A DNA stretch of 64,000 bases, taken from JBGZEX01 sp041846495 (GTDB lineage: Bacteria > Bacteroidota > Bacteroidia > Bacteroidales > Marinifilaceae). The DNA lies in NCBI GenBank assembly GCA_041846495.1, contig JBGZEX010000004.1:1-64000 (forward strand). The letters run 5' to 3'. Positions 36,134 through 45,510 of this stretch are shown here, one piece after another (the first letter of the stretch is position 1; each line of letters starts with the position of its first letter). Under the pieces are notes generated by a model. It was not told where the DNA came from. It saw nothing but the letters and a program-made list of their open reading frames with translations, and searched no databases. A program made the translations under genes and the position numbers.

Positions 36134-37081
36134 ATGGAATTATTTACGGAAATTCGACGAATGTTTTTTCTGTCCGTAGGAGTGTTCCTGTGCACGGGAT
36201 GCGAGGAAACGCCTTCGGTGGCCTATCCCAAAGACCGGGTCGTTCATATAGGAGGAAAAGACGTGTGCTACGACTCCCGGGGACGTATTACCGAAATAGG
36301 AGAGGTTTCCTATATGTACGAGGGGGATGCCCGACAGCCTCTTGTCTCCGTACGTCGCGGTAAGATAAATATGCTCGATACGGAAGAAGACGGATTTTTG
36401 AAAATAGAAGGGCATATGTTAGAGCGCGTTTCCTATTCGTATACAGGAGGTCGTATCGATAAAAGCCGTATCGATACGCTTTTTATATGGAGGTCGAATA
36501 AAGCCAAGGATACGCTTTGTTTTATGACCGATTGCGAATTGGGGAAATACACTTACGATGCGGAAGGACGCATACTTAAAATAGATTATAATTTCATGGA
36601 TTTCAATTCCCGTATAAAGCCGGAAGTACGCAACCCGGAAGGAAAGTTTCGTTGGATGGAATATCTGAAGTTTAAGTTTTTTATTCCGGCTGCGGTGGAA
36701 TATTCCTATAATGAAGACGGGAATATAGGTAGCGTCCTGTTTTACGATTATACGGGAAATATCCCTTATAAGCGGGAATGTTGTAAATTCGAATATGAGG
36801 ATTACGACGATAAGATAAATCCCCGGTATTTGTTGTATAAAAATCTCGGAGGAGTCCCGAATATGTTTGCGGGACATAACATATCTCCCAATAATCCTCG
36901 TCGCATCGTGTCTTATTGCGCTTTCCCCGGACGTCGGAGAGTGGAGGGATTGAGAAAAGAAGTCGATTTAAGGGTGGATTACGAATACGATCCGTTCGGA
37001 TTTCCCTACCGTATTTCTTATATTTTTGAAGACTCGTGGTCGGGAAAGGGTTGCGAAGTTGAAGAAGTCCGTTATCGTTAA
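36134..37081 (+). CDS. Lipoprotein of unknown function with YD-like repeats
   Basis: 315-aa lipoprotein with lipobox VFLCTGC. The body has several short repeats of the type Y-x-Y-(D/N)-x-(D/E)-G-x-I (CYDSRGRITEIGEVSYMYEG, KYTYDAEGRILKIDYNF, EYSYNEDGNIGSVLFYDY, DYEYDPFGFPYRISYIFED), like the beta-hairpin units of YD/DUF4595-type proteins. It is likely surface or periplasmic. No enzymatic motif is visible. Confidence 0.65.
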   Translation: MELFTEIRRMFFLSVGVFLCTGCEETPSVAYPKDRVVHIGGKDVCYDSRGRITEIGEVSYMYEGDARQPLVSVRRGKINMLDTEEDGFLKIEGHMLERVSYSYTGGRIDKSRIDTLFIWRSNKAKDTLCFMTDCELGKYTYDAEGRILKIDYNFMDFNSRIKPEVRNPEGKFRWMEYLKFKFFIPAAVEYSYNEDGNIGSVLFYDYTGNIPYKRECCKFEYEDYDDKINPRYLLYKNLGGVPNMFAGHNISPNNPRRIVSYCAFPGRRRVEGLRKEVDLRVDYEYDPFGFPYRISYIFEDSWSGKGCEVEEVRYR

Positions 37082-37200
37082 CGTTTTACGGGTTTGTTCC
37101 GCTACCTTCGAAAATACGGCGACCTCCGGGCATAGGGAGTTTTTTCGAGACGAGGCTTAGGGTTTGTTGCTTTGGATATAATTGTAAATATTCATACGTT

Positions 37201-39288
37201 ATGAGAAGATTGTTTTCGTTATTTTTGATATTCCTGTTTTTCCCGTTTTTGGGTATGGGACAATCCGAACAGGATGTCGAATGGGGCGACAGGAAGTTTT
37301 CGATGTTTATTCATTTCGGGCTTTATTCCCGACTCGGAGGGGTATGGAAAGGGAAGGAAGTGAGGAGCGGTTATAGCGAGCAAATTCAATCGCATGCCGG
37401 GATTTTCTCCGATTCTTATGCGGATGTAGCCCGGGATTTCAATCCGGATAAATGGAATGCGGATGAGATTGTAGCCATTGCCCGGAAGGCGGGAATGAAG
37501 TCCGTCGTATTCACTTCCAAACATCATGACGGTTTTTGCATGTATCGTTCGGCTCATACGGATTTCAATATCGTGGATGCTACGCCTTTCGGCAGGGATA
37601 TAATGAAAGAACTGGCCGATGCCTGTAAAAAGGTAGGACTGAAATTCGGCGTATATTTCTCTCTTATCGACTGGCATTTCCCTCAGGCGTATCCTATCTC
37701 CAGCCATAACGCCGATTATGTTACGCCGGAGCATCATCGATATAACCTCGAACAGGTAAGGGAAATTTTGACGGAATACGGGCCGGTATCCGAACTTTGG
37801 TTCGATATGGGAGCATTGACTCCGGAGCAGAGCCGTGAGCTTTACGAGTTGGTGAAAAGTCTTCAGCCTCAATGTATGGTGAGCGGACGTTTGGGGAATG
37901 ATACGGGCGATTTCTGCGTATTGGGCGATAACGAACATCCCGATTATAAAATAGGAATGCCTTGGCAGACGCCCGCCTCCTTTTTTCCGGAGACATGGGG
38001 CTACCGTTCCTGGCAGGAAAGAGGAGATCCCGAATCCAAATTCGAGGAAAAAACAGAGAATTTGGTCCGAGTCGTAAGCCGGGGCGGGAATTATCTTTTG
38101 AATATCGGACCGGCGGGCGACGGAACCGTGTTGCCTTTCGAAAAGACGGTGCTCGAGATGATGGGTGATTGGCTCGATATCTACGGAGAAGCGATTTACG
38201 CCACTCGGGCGAATCCCTTTCCTTTTGCTTTCGATTGGGGAGATGTTACGACTAAAGGAAAGGTTCTGTATTTATTCGTAAAACATCGTCCCGAAGACGG
38301 AAAGATATTCTTGCCGGGGCTTAAAGGCGAGATTAAATCCGTATTGTTTATGGGAAATTCTTCCGTTTTGGAAATAAGTTCCGGCAAAAAAGGAATCACG
38401 GTTTTTTTACCTTCGGAAATTGAAAAACCTTATGCCGTTTTACGTATGGAATTTGAAGACGGGTATGAAATAGAACCTCGGGATGTTTTAAAGGCCGGGA
38501 TATTCGATTCCCGGAATTCGATTCCTACCTATTCCTATTCGAGTATGGATTATTATACGGGATTTCGGAGCATATTGTCGAATGCATGGGATTTTACGAT
38601 TTCTTCTTCCCGTATACGTCCCTTTATCTATTATACCGAAGCGGAAAAAGGGAGGCGGATGCAGTTGGTTTTGGACGGGAAGTCTCAGGAATTCGTACTT
38701 GACGGCGGAAAGGAAGAAAGAAAAAAAATACGGGGGATTAAATTCGGGAAGATAGAAGTCAGTGCAGCGACTCGGGCTTCGTTTTCCAATAAATTCTTTT
38801 CGAGTGGGGATTATGCCTCTATTTCCGATTATTGTCCCTTTCGGATATTCGAAGGTTTTCGCTCCGGGAAGAGATATGCCGAGCCTGCGGGAGAACGGGA
38901 ATTTCTTTTTATCCGGCAGATTATAGAGGCGGACAAGGCTACGGAAATTGCCGTGGAAGTCGGTTGCGGAAACGGTATTCAACTGTGTTTGAACGGGCAA
39001 ACTTTGGCGATGCATACCAATCCGAGGGGAACGGATTATAAGAAGGAAATTTTCGTATTGCCTTTGAGAAAAGGAAGTAACGAGATTTTGATAAAGTTTT
39101 ATAATAGATTTGAAAAGGAAATCTGTTATAGTTATCGGCCTTTGGAATATCGTATCGGATATTGGAAGGAATTGGACAGGGTGGATGCGGATAATAAGGA
39201 TTTTCACAGGATGGAACTCAGGCCCGGCGGAGTTTTTTCTCCGAATGCGGAGGCCCGCTTATGGAACTTAAAAATAGTTTTCAGGTAA
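37201..39288 (+). CDS. GH29 alpha-L-fucosidase
   Basis: Exported glycosidase that removes terminal alpha-L-fucose from glycans. The 695-aa precursor has a signal peptide ending near GMGQ (20-21). The GH29 domain shows FSMFIHFGLYSRLGG, VFTSKHHDGFCMYRS, and the predicted nucleophile Asp 202 in SELWFDMGAL. A C-terminal half of about 330 residues is beta-rich; the segment from about residue 430 does not match a domain I can name. There is no SusC/SusD pair nearby, so it is not in an obvious polysaccharide-utilisation locus. Confidence 0.92.
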   Translation: MRRLFSLFLIFLFFPFLGMGQSEQDVEWGDRKFSMFIHFGLYSRLGGVWKGKEVRSGYSEQIQSHAGIFSDSYADVARDFNPDKWNADEIVAIARKAGMKSVVFTSKHHDGFCMYRSAHTDFNIVDATPFGRDIMKELADACKKVGLKFGVYFSLIDWHFPQAYPISSHNADYVTPEHHRYNLEQVREILTEYGPVSELWFDMGALTPEQSRELYELVKSLQPQCMVSGRLGNDTGDFCVLGDNEHPDYKIGMPWQTPASFFPETWGYRSWQERGDPESKFEEKTENLVRVVSRGGNYLLNIGPAGDGTVLPFEKTVLEMMGDWLDIYGEAIYATRANPFPFAFDWGDVTTKGKVLYLFVKHRPEDGKIFLPGLKGEIKSVLFMGNSSVLEISSGKKGITVFLPSEIEKPYAVLRMEFEDGYEIEPRDVLKAGIFDSRNSIPTYSYSSMDYYTGFRSILSNAWDFTISSSRIRPFIYYTEAEKGRRMQLVLDGKSQEFVLDGGKEERKKIRGIKFGKIEVSAATRASFSNKFFSSGDYASISDYCPFRIFEGFRSGKRYAEPAGEREFLFIRQIIEADKATEIAVEVGCGNGIQLCLNGQTLAMHTNPRGTDYKKEIFVLPLRKGSNEILIKFYNRFEKEICYSYRPLEYRIGYWKELDRVDADNKDFHRMELRPGGVFSPNAEARLWNLKIVFR

Positions 39289-39372
39289 TAAAGTCGGATC
39301 AAGGCTTTTATAATGAAATTTTTATTTTTAAATTGGCGGAACGAATAAATGTTTAATATAAAAAAATGAAAT

Positions 39373-40764
39373 ATGTTTGAATCGGGTGTTTATGAAAACA
39401 GAAGGAAACAGCTTATAAACAAGATGAGCGGAGGTGTTGTTCTTATTTTGGGTAATGAAGAGGCCGCAGCCAATTATCCTCAGAATACCTATAAATTCCG
39501 TCAGGACAGCACGTTTACCTATTTTTTCGGTCTTAATATGCCGGGATTTGCGGGGGTAATGGATGTGGATTCCGGAGAATCCCTGCTTTTCGGGAACGAT
39601 GTGGATATGGACGATATCATATGGATGGGCCCTCAGCCTTCGGTGCAAGAATTGGGATTGAAAGCGGGCATTTCGAAAACCTTCCCGTTTAAGAATTTAT
39701 TTTCTTTTATCGGAAATGCGATAACGTCCGGTCGCAAGATTCACATATTGCCTCCTTATCGCTACCGTAATATGGCTCTGTTGGAAGAACTCCTCGGTAT
39801 CAACCACTTGATGATAGGGAATTATGCTTCTTTGGAATTGATTAAGCATATCGTGTCTATGCGTTCCGTTAAAGAGGCCTGCGAAGTGAAAGAGTTGAAA
39901 AAAGCCGCCCGTATCGGATATGAAATGCATGTGACGGCCATGAAATTGGCCAAACCGGGTGTAAAAGAACAATATATTGCAGGGATATTGGAAGGAATAG
40001 CGGCGTCTTACGGAAGTATGGTGTCTTTTCCGGTGATACTTTCCCAAAACGGAGAAACCTTACATAATCACGATCATAGCGGGATTCTCGCCGAAGGACG
40101 TTTGATGCTTACCGATGCCGGAGCGGAAACACAGATGAATTACTGTTCCGATTTCACGCGTACGGTACCGGTCGGCGGCCGGTTTACGGAGCGGCAGAAG
40201 GATGTATACAATATCGTTTTGGCGGCAAATAACAGGGCTATGGAGATTTCCCGTCCCGGTCTCCGGTATTTGGACGTTCACATGGAAGCTTCCAAGGTGA
40301 TGGTCGAAGGATTTAAGGCCTTGGGGTTGATGAAAGGAAATACGGAAGAGGCCGTTGCAGCCGGTGCTCATGCTTTGTTCATGCCTCACGGTTTGGGACA
40401 TATGATGGGATTGGACGTACACGATATGGAGGATTACGGACAGATTTATGTGGGTTATGACGACGAGACCCGTCCTCTTTCCCAATTCGGAGCGGCTTCT
40501 TTGCGTATGGGAAGGAAATTGGAACCGGGATTCGTGGTTACCGACGAGCCGGGTTGTTATTTTATTCCCGCTTTGATAGATAAATGGAGATCGGAGGGTT
40601 TGCATAAGGAATACTTGAATTACGATAAGATCGAGACGTTTAAGGATTTCGGAGGTATAAGATTGGAGGACGATATCATTATTACCGATAAGGGATGTGA
40701 AATCGTCGGGGACGAACGGATCCCCATTACCGTGGAAGAGGTGGAAAACATAATGAAAGATTAA
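39373..40764 (+). CDS. pepP: Xaa-Pro aminopeptidase (M24B)
   Basis: Metallo-aminopeptidase that releases an N-terminal residue before proline. 463 aa with an N-terminal AMP_N domain (MFESGVYENRRKQLINKMSG, with NTYKFRQDSTFTYFFGLNMPG) and a pita-bread domain. The metal ligands are in LTDAGAETQMNYCSDFTRTVP (Asp, Asp), HGLGHMMGLDVHD (His), TDEPGCYF (Glu) and GGIRLEDDIIIT (Glu). Complements the peptide-degrading genes in this window. dnaN begins 17 nt downstream. Confidence 0.93.
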   Translation: MFESGVYENRRKQLINKMSGGVVLILGNEEAAANYPQNTYKFRQDSTFTYFFGLNMPGFAGVMDVDSGESLLFGNDVDMDDIIWMGPQPSVQELGLKAGISKTFPFKNLFSFIGNAITSGRKIHILPPYRYRNMALLEELLGINHLMIGNYASLELIKHIVSMRSVKEACEVKELKKAARIGYEMHVTAMKLAKPGVKEQYIAGILEGIAASYGSMVSFPVILSQNGETLHNHDHSGILAEGRLMLTDAGAETQMNYCSDFTRTVPVGGRFTERQKDVYNIVLAANNRAMEISRPGLRYLDVHMEASKVMVEGFKALGLMKGNTEEAVAAGAHALFMPHGLGHMMGLDVHDMEDYGQIYVGYDDETRPLSQFGAASLRMGRKLEPGFVVTDEPGCYFIPALIDKWRSEGLHKEYLNYDKIETFKDFGGIRLEDDIIITDKGCEIVGDERIPITVEEVENIMKD

Positions 40765-40781
40765 TTATAAAACCAATTTAT

Positions 40782-41915
40782 ATGAAATTCAGTGTTTCAA
40801 GTACGACATTATTGAATCATCTTCAGGCAATAAGCAAGGTGATTGCAGGAAGACCGATTTTGCCGATATTGGAAAATATACTTTTTGTGGTCGAAGACGG
40901 AGTCCTTACCGCAACGGCATCGGATCGGGAAATTACGATGGAAACCAAAATTGCGCTCGACTCCATGGAGGAGCCGGGGCGTATAACCGTTCCTTCCAAG
41001 ATTTTGCTGGACGAATTGAGGGAATTTCCCGAGCAACCCATACGTTTCGATATCAATACTCAAACCAACGAAGTCCGTTTTTTCGGAGATAAGGGGAATT
41101 ATGTCATCCAGGGCGATTCTGCCGAGGATTATCCTTTGCCCGCTCCTTTCGACGAGGAGATGGAAGAGTTCGAAGTAGCCAGCGGTCTTATATACGACGG
41201 AATCAATAAATCGATTTTTGCAACGGCGGATAACGATATCCGTCCGGTAATGAGTTGCATACTTGTGGAAATAGGAAGCGAGGGATACACCTTCGTGGCA
41301 TCCGATGCCCATAAATTGGTTAAATATCAAAGAAAGGATTATGTGAGCGATAAGGGTGATTTTTCTTTTATCCTGCCCAAGAAACCTGCCGCACTTTTAC
41401 GTAGCGTTCTCGCCAAAGACGACTCTCCTTTGAAATTGTCCTTCGGGCCTAAAACCGCATCTTTCCTATTTGCGAATTACAGAATGACGGCTACGCTCGT
41501 AGAAGGACGTTTCCCCAATTATAATTCGGTAATTCCTCATAATAACAATAGGCGTTTGATTGTAGAAAAGAAGGAATTGTACGGTTCGCTCAAGCGGGTA
41601 GCCATTGTCGCCAATCAAGCCAGCAACTTGGTTAAATTTTCCATTCGGGACGGAGAAATGAAAATATCCGCACAGAATATCGATTATGCGATGTCCGGTC
41701 AGGAAACGATTTCTTGCCAATATAATGACGAACCTTTGGTCATAGGGTTTAAATCCTCTTTCGTACTCGAAATCCTTGCCAATATAGACACGGAAAATGT
41801 GATAGTGGATTTTGCGGATTCGGCTCTTCCCGGATTATTTATGCCGGAAGTCGACAATACCGAAGAAGAGGAGATGTTGATGTTGTTGATGCCTATGCAA
41901 TTGCCGGAGGAATAG
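40782..41915 (+). CDS. dnaN: DNA polymerase III beta subunit (sliding clamp)
   Basis: Ring-shaped processivity factor of replication, 377 aa, three repeats of the clamp fold. It starts MKFSVSSTTLLNHLQAISKV and has GRPILPILENILF, ASDREITMET, the central ATADNDIRPVMSCILVEI segment and a C-terminal LLMPMQL end. It is not next to dnaA here. It lies directly before a DnaQ-like exonuclease gene (4 nt gap), forming a replication pair. Confidence 0.97.
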   Translation: MKFSVSSTTLLNHLQAISKVIAGRPILPILENILFVVEDGVLTATASDREITMETKIALDSMEEPGRITVPSKILLDELREFPEQPIRFDINTQTNEVRFFGDKGNYVIQGDSAEDYPLPAPFDEEMEEFEVASGLIYDGINKSIFATADNDIRPVMSCILVEIGSEGYTFVASDAHKLVKYQRKDYVSDKGDFSFILPKKPAALLRSVLAKDDSPLKLSFGPKTASFLFANYRMTATLVEGRFPNYNSVIPHNNNRRLIVEKKELYGSLKRVAIVANQASNLVKFSIRDGEMKISAQNIDYAMSGQETISCQYNDEPLVIGFKSSFVLEILANIDTENVIVDFADSALPGLFMPEVDNTEEEEMLMLLMPMQLPEE

Positions 41916-41919
41916 GGAA

Positions 41920-42696
41920 ATGAAACTGAAATTATCGGCTAATATCGTTTTTTTCGATCTGGAAACGACAGGCGTCAATATAGCAAAAGACCGTATCGTA
42001 GAAATTGCCTTATTGAGGATTGGGATTAACGGGGAAGAAGAGGCCAAAGTATACCGGATTAATCCGGAAATGCCTATACCCGAAGCCGCATCCGAGATTC
42101 ACGGCATTTACGATAAAGATGTGGAAAATGCTCCCGTATTCAAAATGGTGGCCAAAGAGATTGCCCGCTTTATGGAGGGTTGCGATATAGGGGGGTATAA
42201 TTCCAATCGTTTCGATATTCCTTTGTTGGCGGAAGAATTTTTAAGAGCGGGAGTGGATTTCGATATGAGAAAACGAAATTTCGTGGATGTACAGAATATC
42301 TTTCATAAGATGGAACAGCGTACCTTGAGTGCCGCTTACAGTTTTTATTGTAAAAAGGAATTGGAGGATGCTCATTCGGCTATGGCCGATACGAAAGCGA
42401 CCTATGAGGTCCTTAAAGCCCAATTGGATATGTATGGGGATAAATTGGAAAACAATATTCCCTTCCTGAGTCGCTTCTCTTCTCAAAATAAAAATGCGGA
42501 TTTGGCCGGATTTATCGTATATGACGATAAGGGAACGGAAGTCTTTAACTTCGGAAAGAATAAGGGTATGTCCGTAGCCAAAGTATTGGAGGAGCAACCG
42601 GGATATTACGGATGGATTATCAATAGCGATTTCCCTTTATATACTAAAAAAGTGCTTACCGAAATTAAAATGAGGGGCTCCAAACTTATAAATTAA
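41920..42696 (+). CDS. DnaQ-like 3'-5' exonuclease
   Basis: DEDDh exonuclease of 258 aa, likely the proofreading or a repair exonuclease. Motifs: Exo I VFFDLETTGVNIAKDRIVEIAL (Asp, Glu), Exo II GGYNSNRFDIPLLAEEF (Asp), and Exo III AHSAMADTKATYEVL (His, Asp). A C-terminal segment (FNFGKNKGMSVAKVLEEQPG) resembles the short module found after exonuclease domains in Bacteroidota and binds unknown partners. It immediately follows dnaN. Confidence 0.92.
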   Translation: MKLKLSANIVFFDLETTGVNIAKDRIVEIALLRIGINGEEEAKVYRINPEMPIPEAASEIHGIYDKDVENAPVFKMVAKEIARFMEGCDIGGYNSNRFDIPLLAEEFLRAGVDFDMRKRNFVDVQNIFHKMEQRTLSAAYSFYCKKELEDAHSAMADTKATYEVLKAQLDMYGDKLENNIPFLSRFSSQNKNADLAGFIVYDDKGTEVFNFGKNKGMSVAKVLEEQPGYYGWIINSDFPLYTKKVLTEIKMRGSKLIN

Positions 42697-42764
42697 TGGT
42701 TTTTTATTGTCAATTCAAAAAATGATTTTAAATTTGAATCGAATAACATTAAAAATAACTGTTT

Positions 42765-42941
42765 ATGAAAGAATTAGTAGGTAAAATCAATGCACAATGG
42801 GATTTATTCTCGGAAAACGCCGGTTTACAGGTGGAAAAAGGAAATAAAGCGGCAGGAGCAAGAGCGAGAAAAGCATCTCTCGAGTTGGAAAAACTTTTGA
42901 AAGATTTTCGTAAACTCTCTATTGAGGAAGGGAAGAAATAA
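42765..42941 (+). CDS. Histone H1-like Hc1 family mini-protein (58 aa)
   Basis: A 58-residue, lysine-rich helical protein reading MKELVGKINAQWDLFSENAG, then EKGNKAAGARARKASLELEK and KDFRKLSIEEGKK. The K-x-x-AGxRARKxSLELEKL pattern is that of Hc1-like DNA-binding proteins of Bacteroidota and Chlamydia (from memory of the family). It probably binds DNA non-specifically. It is short enough to be skipped by length-filtered gene calling. It lies 68 nt after the exonuclease gene and is followed by a strong terminator. Confidence 0.85.
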   Translation: MKELVGKINAQWDLFSENAGLQVEKGNKAAGARARKASLELEKLLKDFRKLSIEEGKK

Positions 42942-43011
42942 AAATTTTCGTTTTTTTACCGTTTCCTTTTTTTTTACCTTCCGGTTTGTAAGGTAACGGA
43001 ATACGGATTCG

Positions 43012-43062
43012 AAACGTCGGGATGGCTTTCTTAGGAAAGGATTCCATCCCGACGTTTTTGTT
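43012..43062 (+). terminator. Strong terminator after the Hc1-like gene
   Basis: A 14-bp perfect stem (43012-43025 with 43044-43057; core CGTCGGGATGG / CCATCCCGACG) with a small inner hairpin CTTTC-TTAG-GAAAG, then a T-rich tract. Confidence 0.9.
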
Positions 43063-43139
43063 TTGAAAATAAAGAAGGCGGAGTTCCGGAAGCGGGGAGA
43101 AATATCGATACCTATATTTTATTATATGGAATTTTGAAG

Positions 43140-43147
43140 TATTTTTG
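43140..43147 (+). promoter_or_regulatory. -7 promoter element of the PBP1A gene
   Basis: TATTTTTG, 20 nt before the start codon. Confidence 0.45.
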
Positions 43148-43167
43148 CTTATTAAGTTGTAGTTTTT

Positions 43168-45504
43168 ATGTTTAAGCGTTATCGTAGATTTTTATTTTGG
43201 TTTTGGGGGGTATTTTTTTCGATTGTCCTCGCATGCTTTGTATTATTCCATTTTATTTCGGCGGGAGCATTGGGGTTTATGCCTTCGTTCGATGAATTGG
43301 AGAATCCGCGGAATAGATTCGCTACGGAGATATATTTTCAGGACGGACCTATTGTAGGGCGTTATTATCTGGGTAATGAAAACCGTATTTATGCGGAATA
43401 CCGGGATATACCTTTGAGTGTGAAGGAAGCGCTTATATGTACGGAAGATGTCAGATTTTACGAACATAGCGGAATAGACGTAAAGGGCTTGGGACGTGTT
43501 TTATGGGGGATGTTGACGAGGAACTCTTCTGCAGGAGGAGGCAGTACGATTACGCAGCAATTGGCTAAAATGCTTTTTCCGAGAGAGGGAGGGATGAGCG
43601 GGTTGAGATTGGTTTTGCGAAAATTTCGGGAATGGATTATTGCCGTTCGTTTGGAAAAAAGCTATACGAAAGAAGAAATTTTAGCGATGTATCTGAATAA
43701 GTTCGATTTTCTCAATCTGGCTGTAGGTATCAATTCGGCGGCCGGTATATATTTCGGTTCTCCCTTGGATTCTCTTCGCAAAGAGGAGGCGGCGATGTTG
43801 GTGGGGATGGCTAAAAATCCTTCTCTTTTCAATCCTCTATCCCGCCCCGAACAGACGTTGAAGAGGAGGAACGTCGTTTTGGGACAAATGTATAAGTACG
43901 GGAAGTTGGAAAAGAGGGAATTGGATTCCTTATCCCGCTTGCCTTTGGGAATAAGATATAAAAAGGTGGGACATAAAGAAGGGTATGCCACTTATTTCAG
44001 GGAATTTTTGAGGGGATATATGACGGCTTCCGCTCCGGATCCCCGGAATTATAAAAAAAATCGTTTGAAATATGTGGCGGATTCTACGAATTGGGCGGAC
44101 GATCCTTTATGCGGGTGGACGAATAAGAATTTTAAATCCGACGGAACTCCTTATAATATATATGTCGACGGACTTAAGATTCGGACGACTTTGGATTCCC
44201 GTATGCAACGGTATGCGGAAGAGGCCGTAGTGGAGCATTTGAGCGGAGATGTACAGAAAAAATTCAATGCGGAGAAAACCGCTAAAAAACATCCCCCCTT
44301 TTCCGATGATTTATCGGAAGAAGAAGTGAATAGGATTTTGGAGCAGGCAATGAAACGTTCGCAGCGTTACCGGACGATGAAAGATGCCGGTACGAGTCAT
44401 TCGGATATTCTAAAGTCTTTCGCATCTCCGGTGAATATGTCCGTTTTTACTTGGAAAGGACTTAGGGATACCTTAATGTCCCCTATGGACTCCATATTGC
44501 ATTATAAAACATTTTTCAGAGCCGGATTCATGGTTATGGAACCGCATTCGGGGGAGGTGAAAGCTTATGTGGGAGGGCCGGATTATCGTTATTTTATGTA
44601 CGATATGGTGAGTGTGGGGAAACGTCAGATAGGTTCCACCATAAAACCCATATTATATACTCTTGCCATGCAGGAGGGATTTTCACCGGATGAAAAGGTG
44701 CCCAATGTTCCCCAGATGTTCACACTTCCGAACGGAGATGTATGGTCGGCGCGTTCCGGAGAAAAAAAGGCGGGAGAGATGGTTTCTCTGCGTTGGGGAT
44801 TGGCGAATTCCGAAAACAACATATCGGCTTGGGTGTTGAAACAGTTTACTCCGGAGGCTGTAGCTGTAATGGCTCGTAAGATGGGTATTACCGCTTATAT
44901 AGATCCGGTCCCCTCCGTATTCCTCGGCACTTCCGAAATCATACTTAAGGAATTGGTTGCGGCCTATGCGATATATGCCAATAAAGGTGTTTATAACAGA
45001 CCCTTGCTCGTTTCTTCCATAGAAGATCGTTACGGTAATGTCATTGCCGAATTTCATGCGGATTCCCGGGAAGTTATTACCGAACGTACGGCTTATCTGA
45101 TGACCCGGCTTTTGGAGAGCGTGGTAAACGAAGGAACGGGGATACGTTTACGGTATAAATATAAATTTGAAAATCCCATAGGAGGAAAAACCGGAACGAC
45201 ACAACAGCATTCGGACGGTTGGTTTATAGGGATTACTCCCGGTTTGGTGGGAGGCGTATGGGTGGGTGCGGAGGACCGTTCCATACATTTTCAAACGCTT
45301 GCCAACGGACAAGGTGCCAGTATGGCTCTACCGATATGGGCGCTTTTCTTTAAAAAGGTTTATGCGGATAAAACCTTGGATGTGGACAGGGGAGAATTCA
45401 CTCCTCCTGTCGGGATGTCGCAAGAGGCGATATCGAATGATGGTAAAGAGACGGAAATCCGTCCGGATAAGTGGGCGGAAGAGGACGACGAAATCTTTTA
45501 TTGA
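43168..45504 (+). CDS. Class A penicillin-binding protein 1A
   Basis: Bifunctional peptidoglycan glycosyltransferase/transpeptidase, 778 aa, anchored by an N-terminal membrane segment. The GT51 domain has the catalytic Glu in CTEDVRFYEHSGID and the GGGSTITQQLAKMLF motif. The transpeptidase domain has the active Ser 490 in GSTIKP, the SEN motif in NSENNISAW and KTGTTQQHSDGWF. Motif order and the length match PBP1A of Bacteroidota. radA follows 6 nt downstream. Confidence 0.94.
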   Translation: MFKRYRRFLFWFWGVFFSIVLACFVLFHFISAGALGFMPSFDELENPRNRFATEIYFQDGPIVGRYYLGNENRIYAEYRDIPLSVKEALICTEDVRFYEHSGIDVKGLGRVLWGMLTRNSSAGGGSTITQQLAKMLFPREGGMSGLRLVLRKFREWIIAVRLEKSYTKEEILAMYLNKFDFLNLAVGINSAAGIYFGSPLDSLRKEEAAMLVGMAKNPSLFNPLSRPEQTLKRRNVVLGQMYKYGKLEKRELDSLSRLPLGIRYKKVGHKEGYATYFREFLRGYMTASAPDPRNYKKNRLKYVADSTNWADDPLCGWTNKNFKSDGTPYNIYVDGLKIRTTLDSRMQRYAEEAVVEHLSGDVQKKFNAEKTAKKHPPFSDDLSEEEVNRILEQAMKRSQRYRTMKDAGTSHSDILKSFASPVNMSVFTWKGLRDTLMSPMDSILHYKTFFRAGFMVMEPHSGEVKAYVGGPDYRYFMYDMVSVGKRQIGSTIKPILYTLAMQEGFSPDEKVPNVPQMFTLPNGDVWSARSGEKKAGEMVSLRWGLANSENNISAWVLKQFTPEAVAVMARKMGITAYIDPVPSVFLGTSEIILKELVAAYAIYANKGVYNRPLLVSSIEDRYGNVIAEFHADSREVITERTAYLMTRLLESVVNEGTGIRLRYKYKFENPIGGKTGTTQQHSDGWFIGITPGLVGGVWVGAEDRSIHFQTLANGQGASMALPIWALFFKKVYADKTLDVDRGEFTPPVGMSQEAISNDGKETEIRPDKWAEEDDEIFY

Positions 45505-45510
45505 GGGAAG

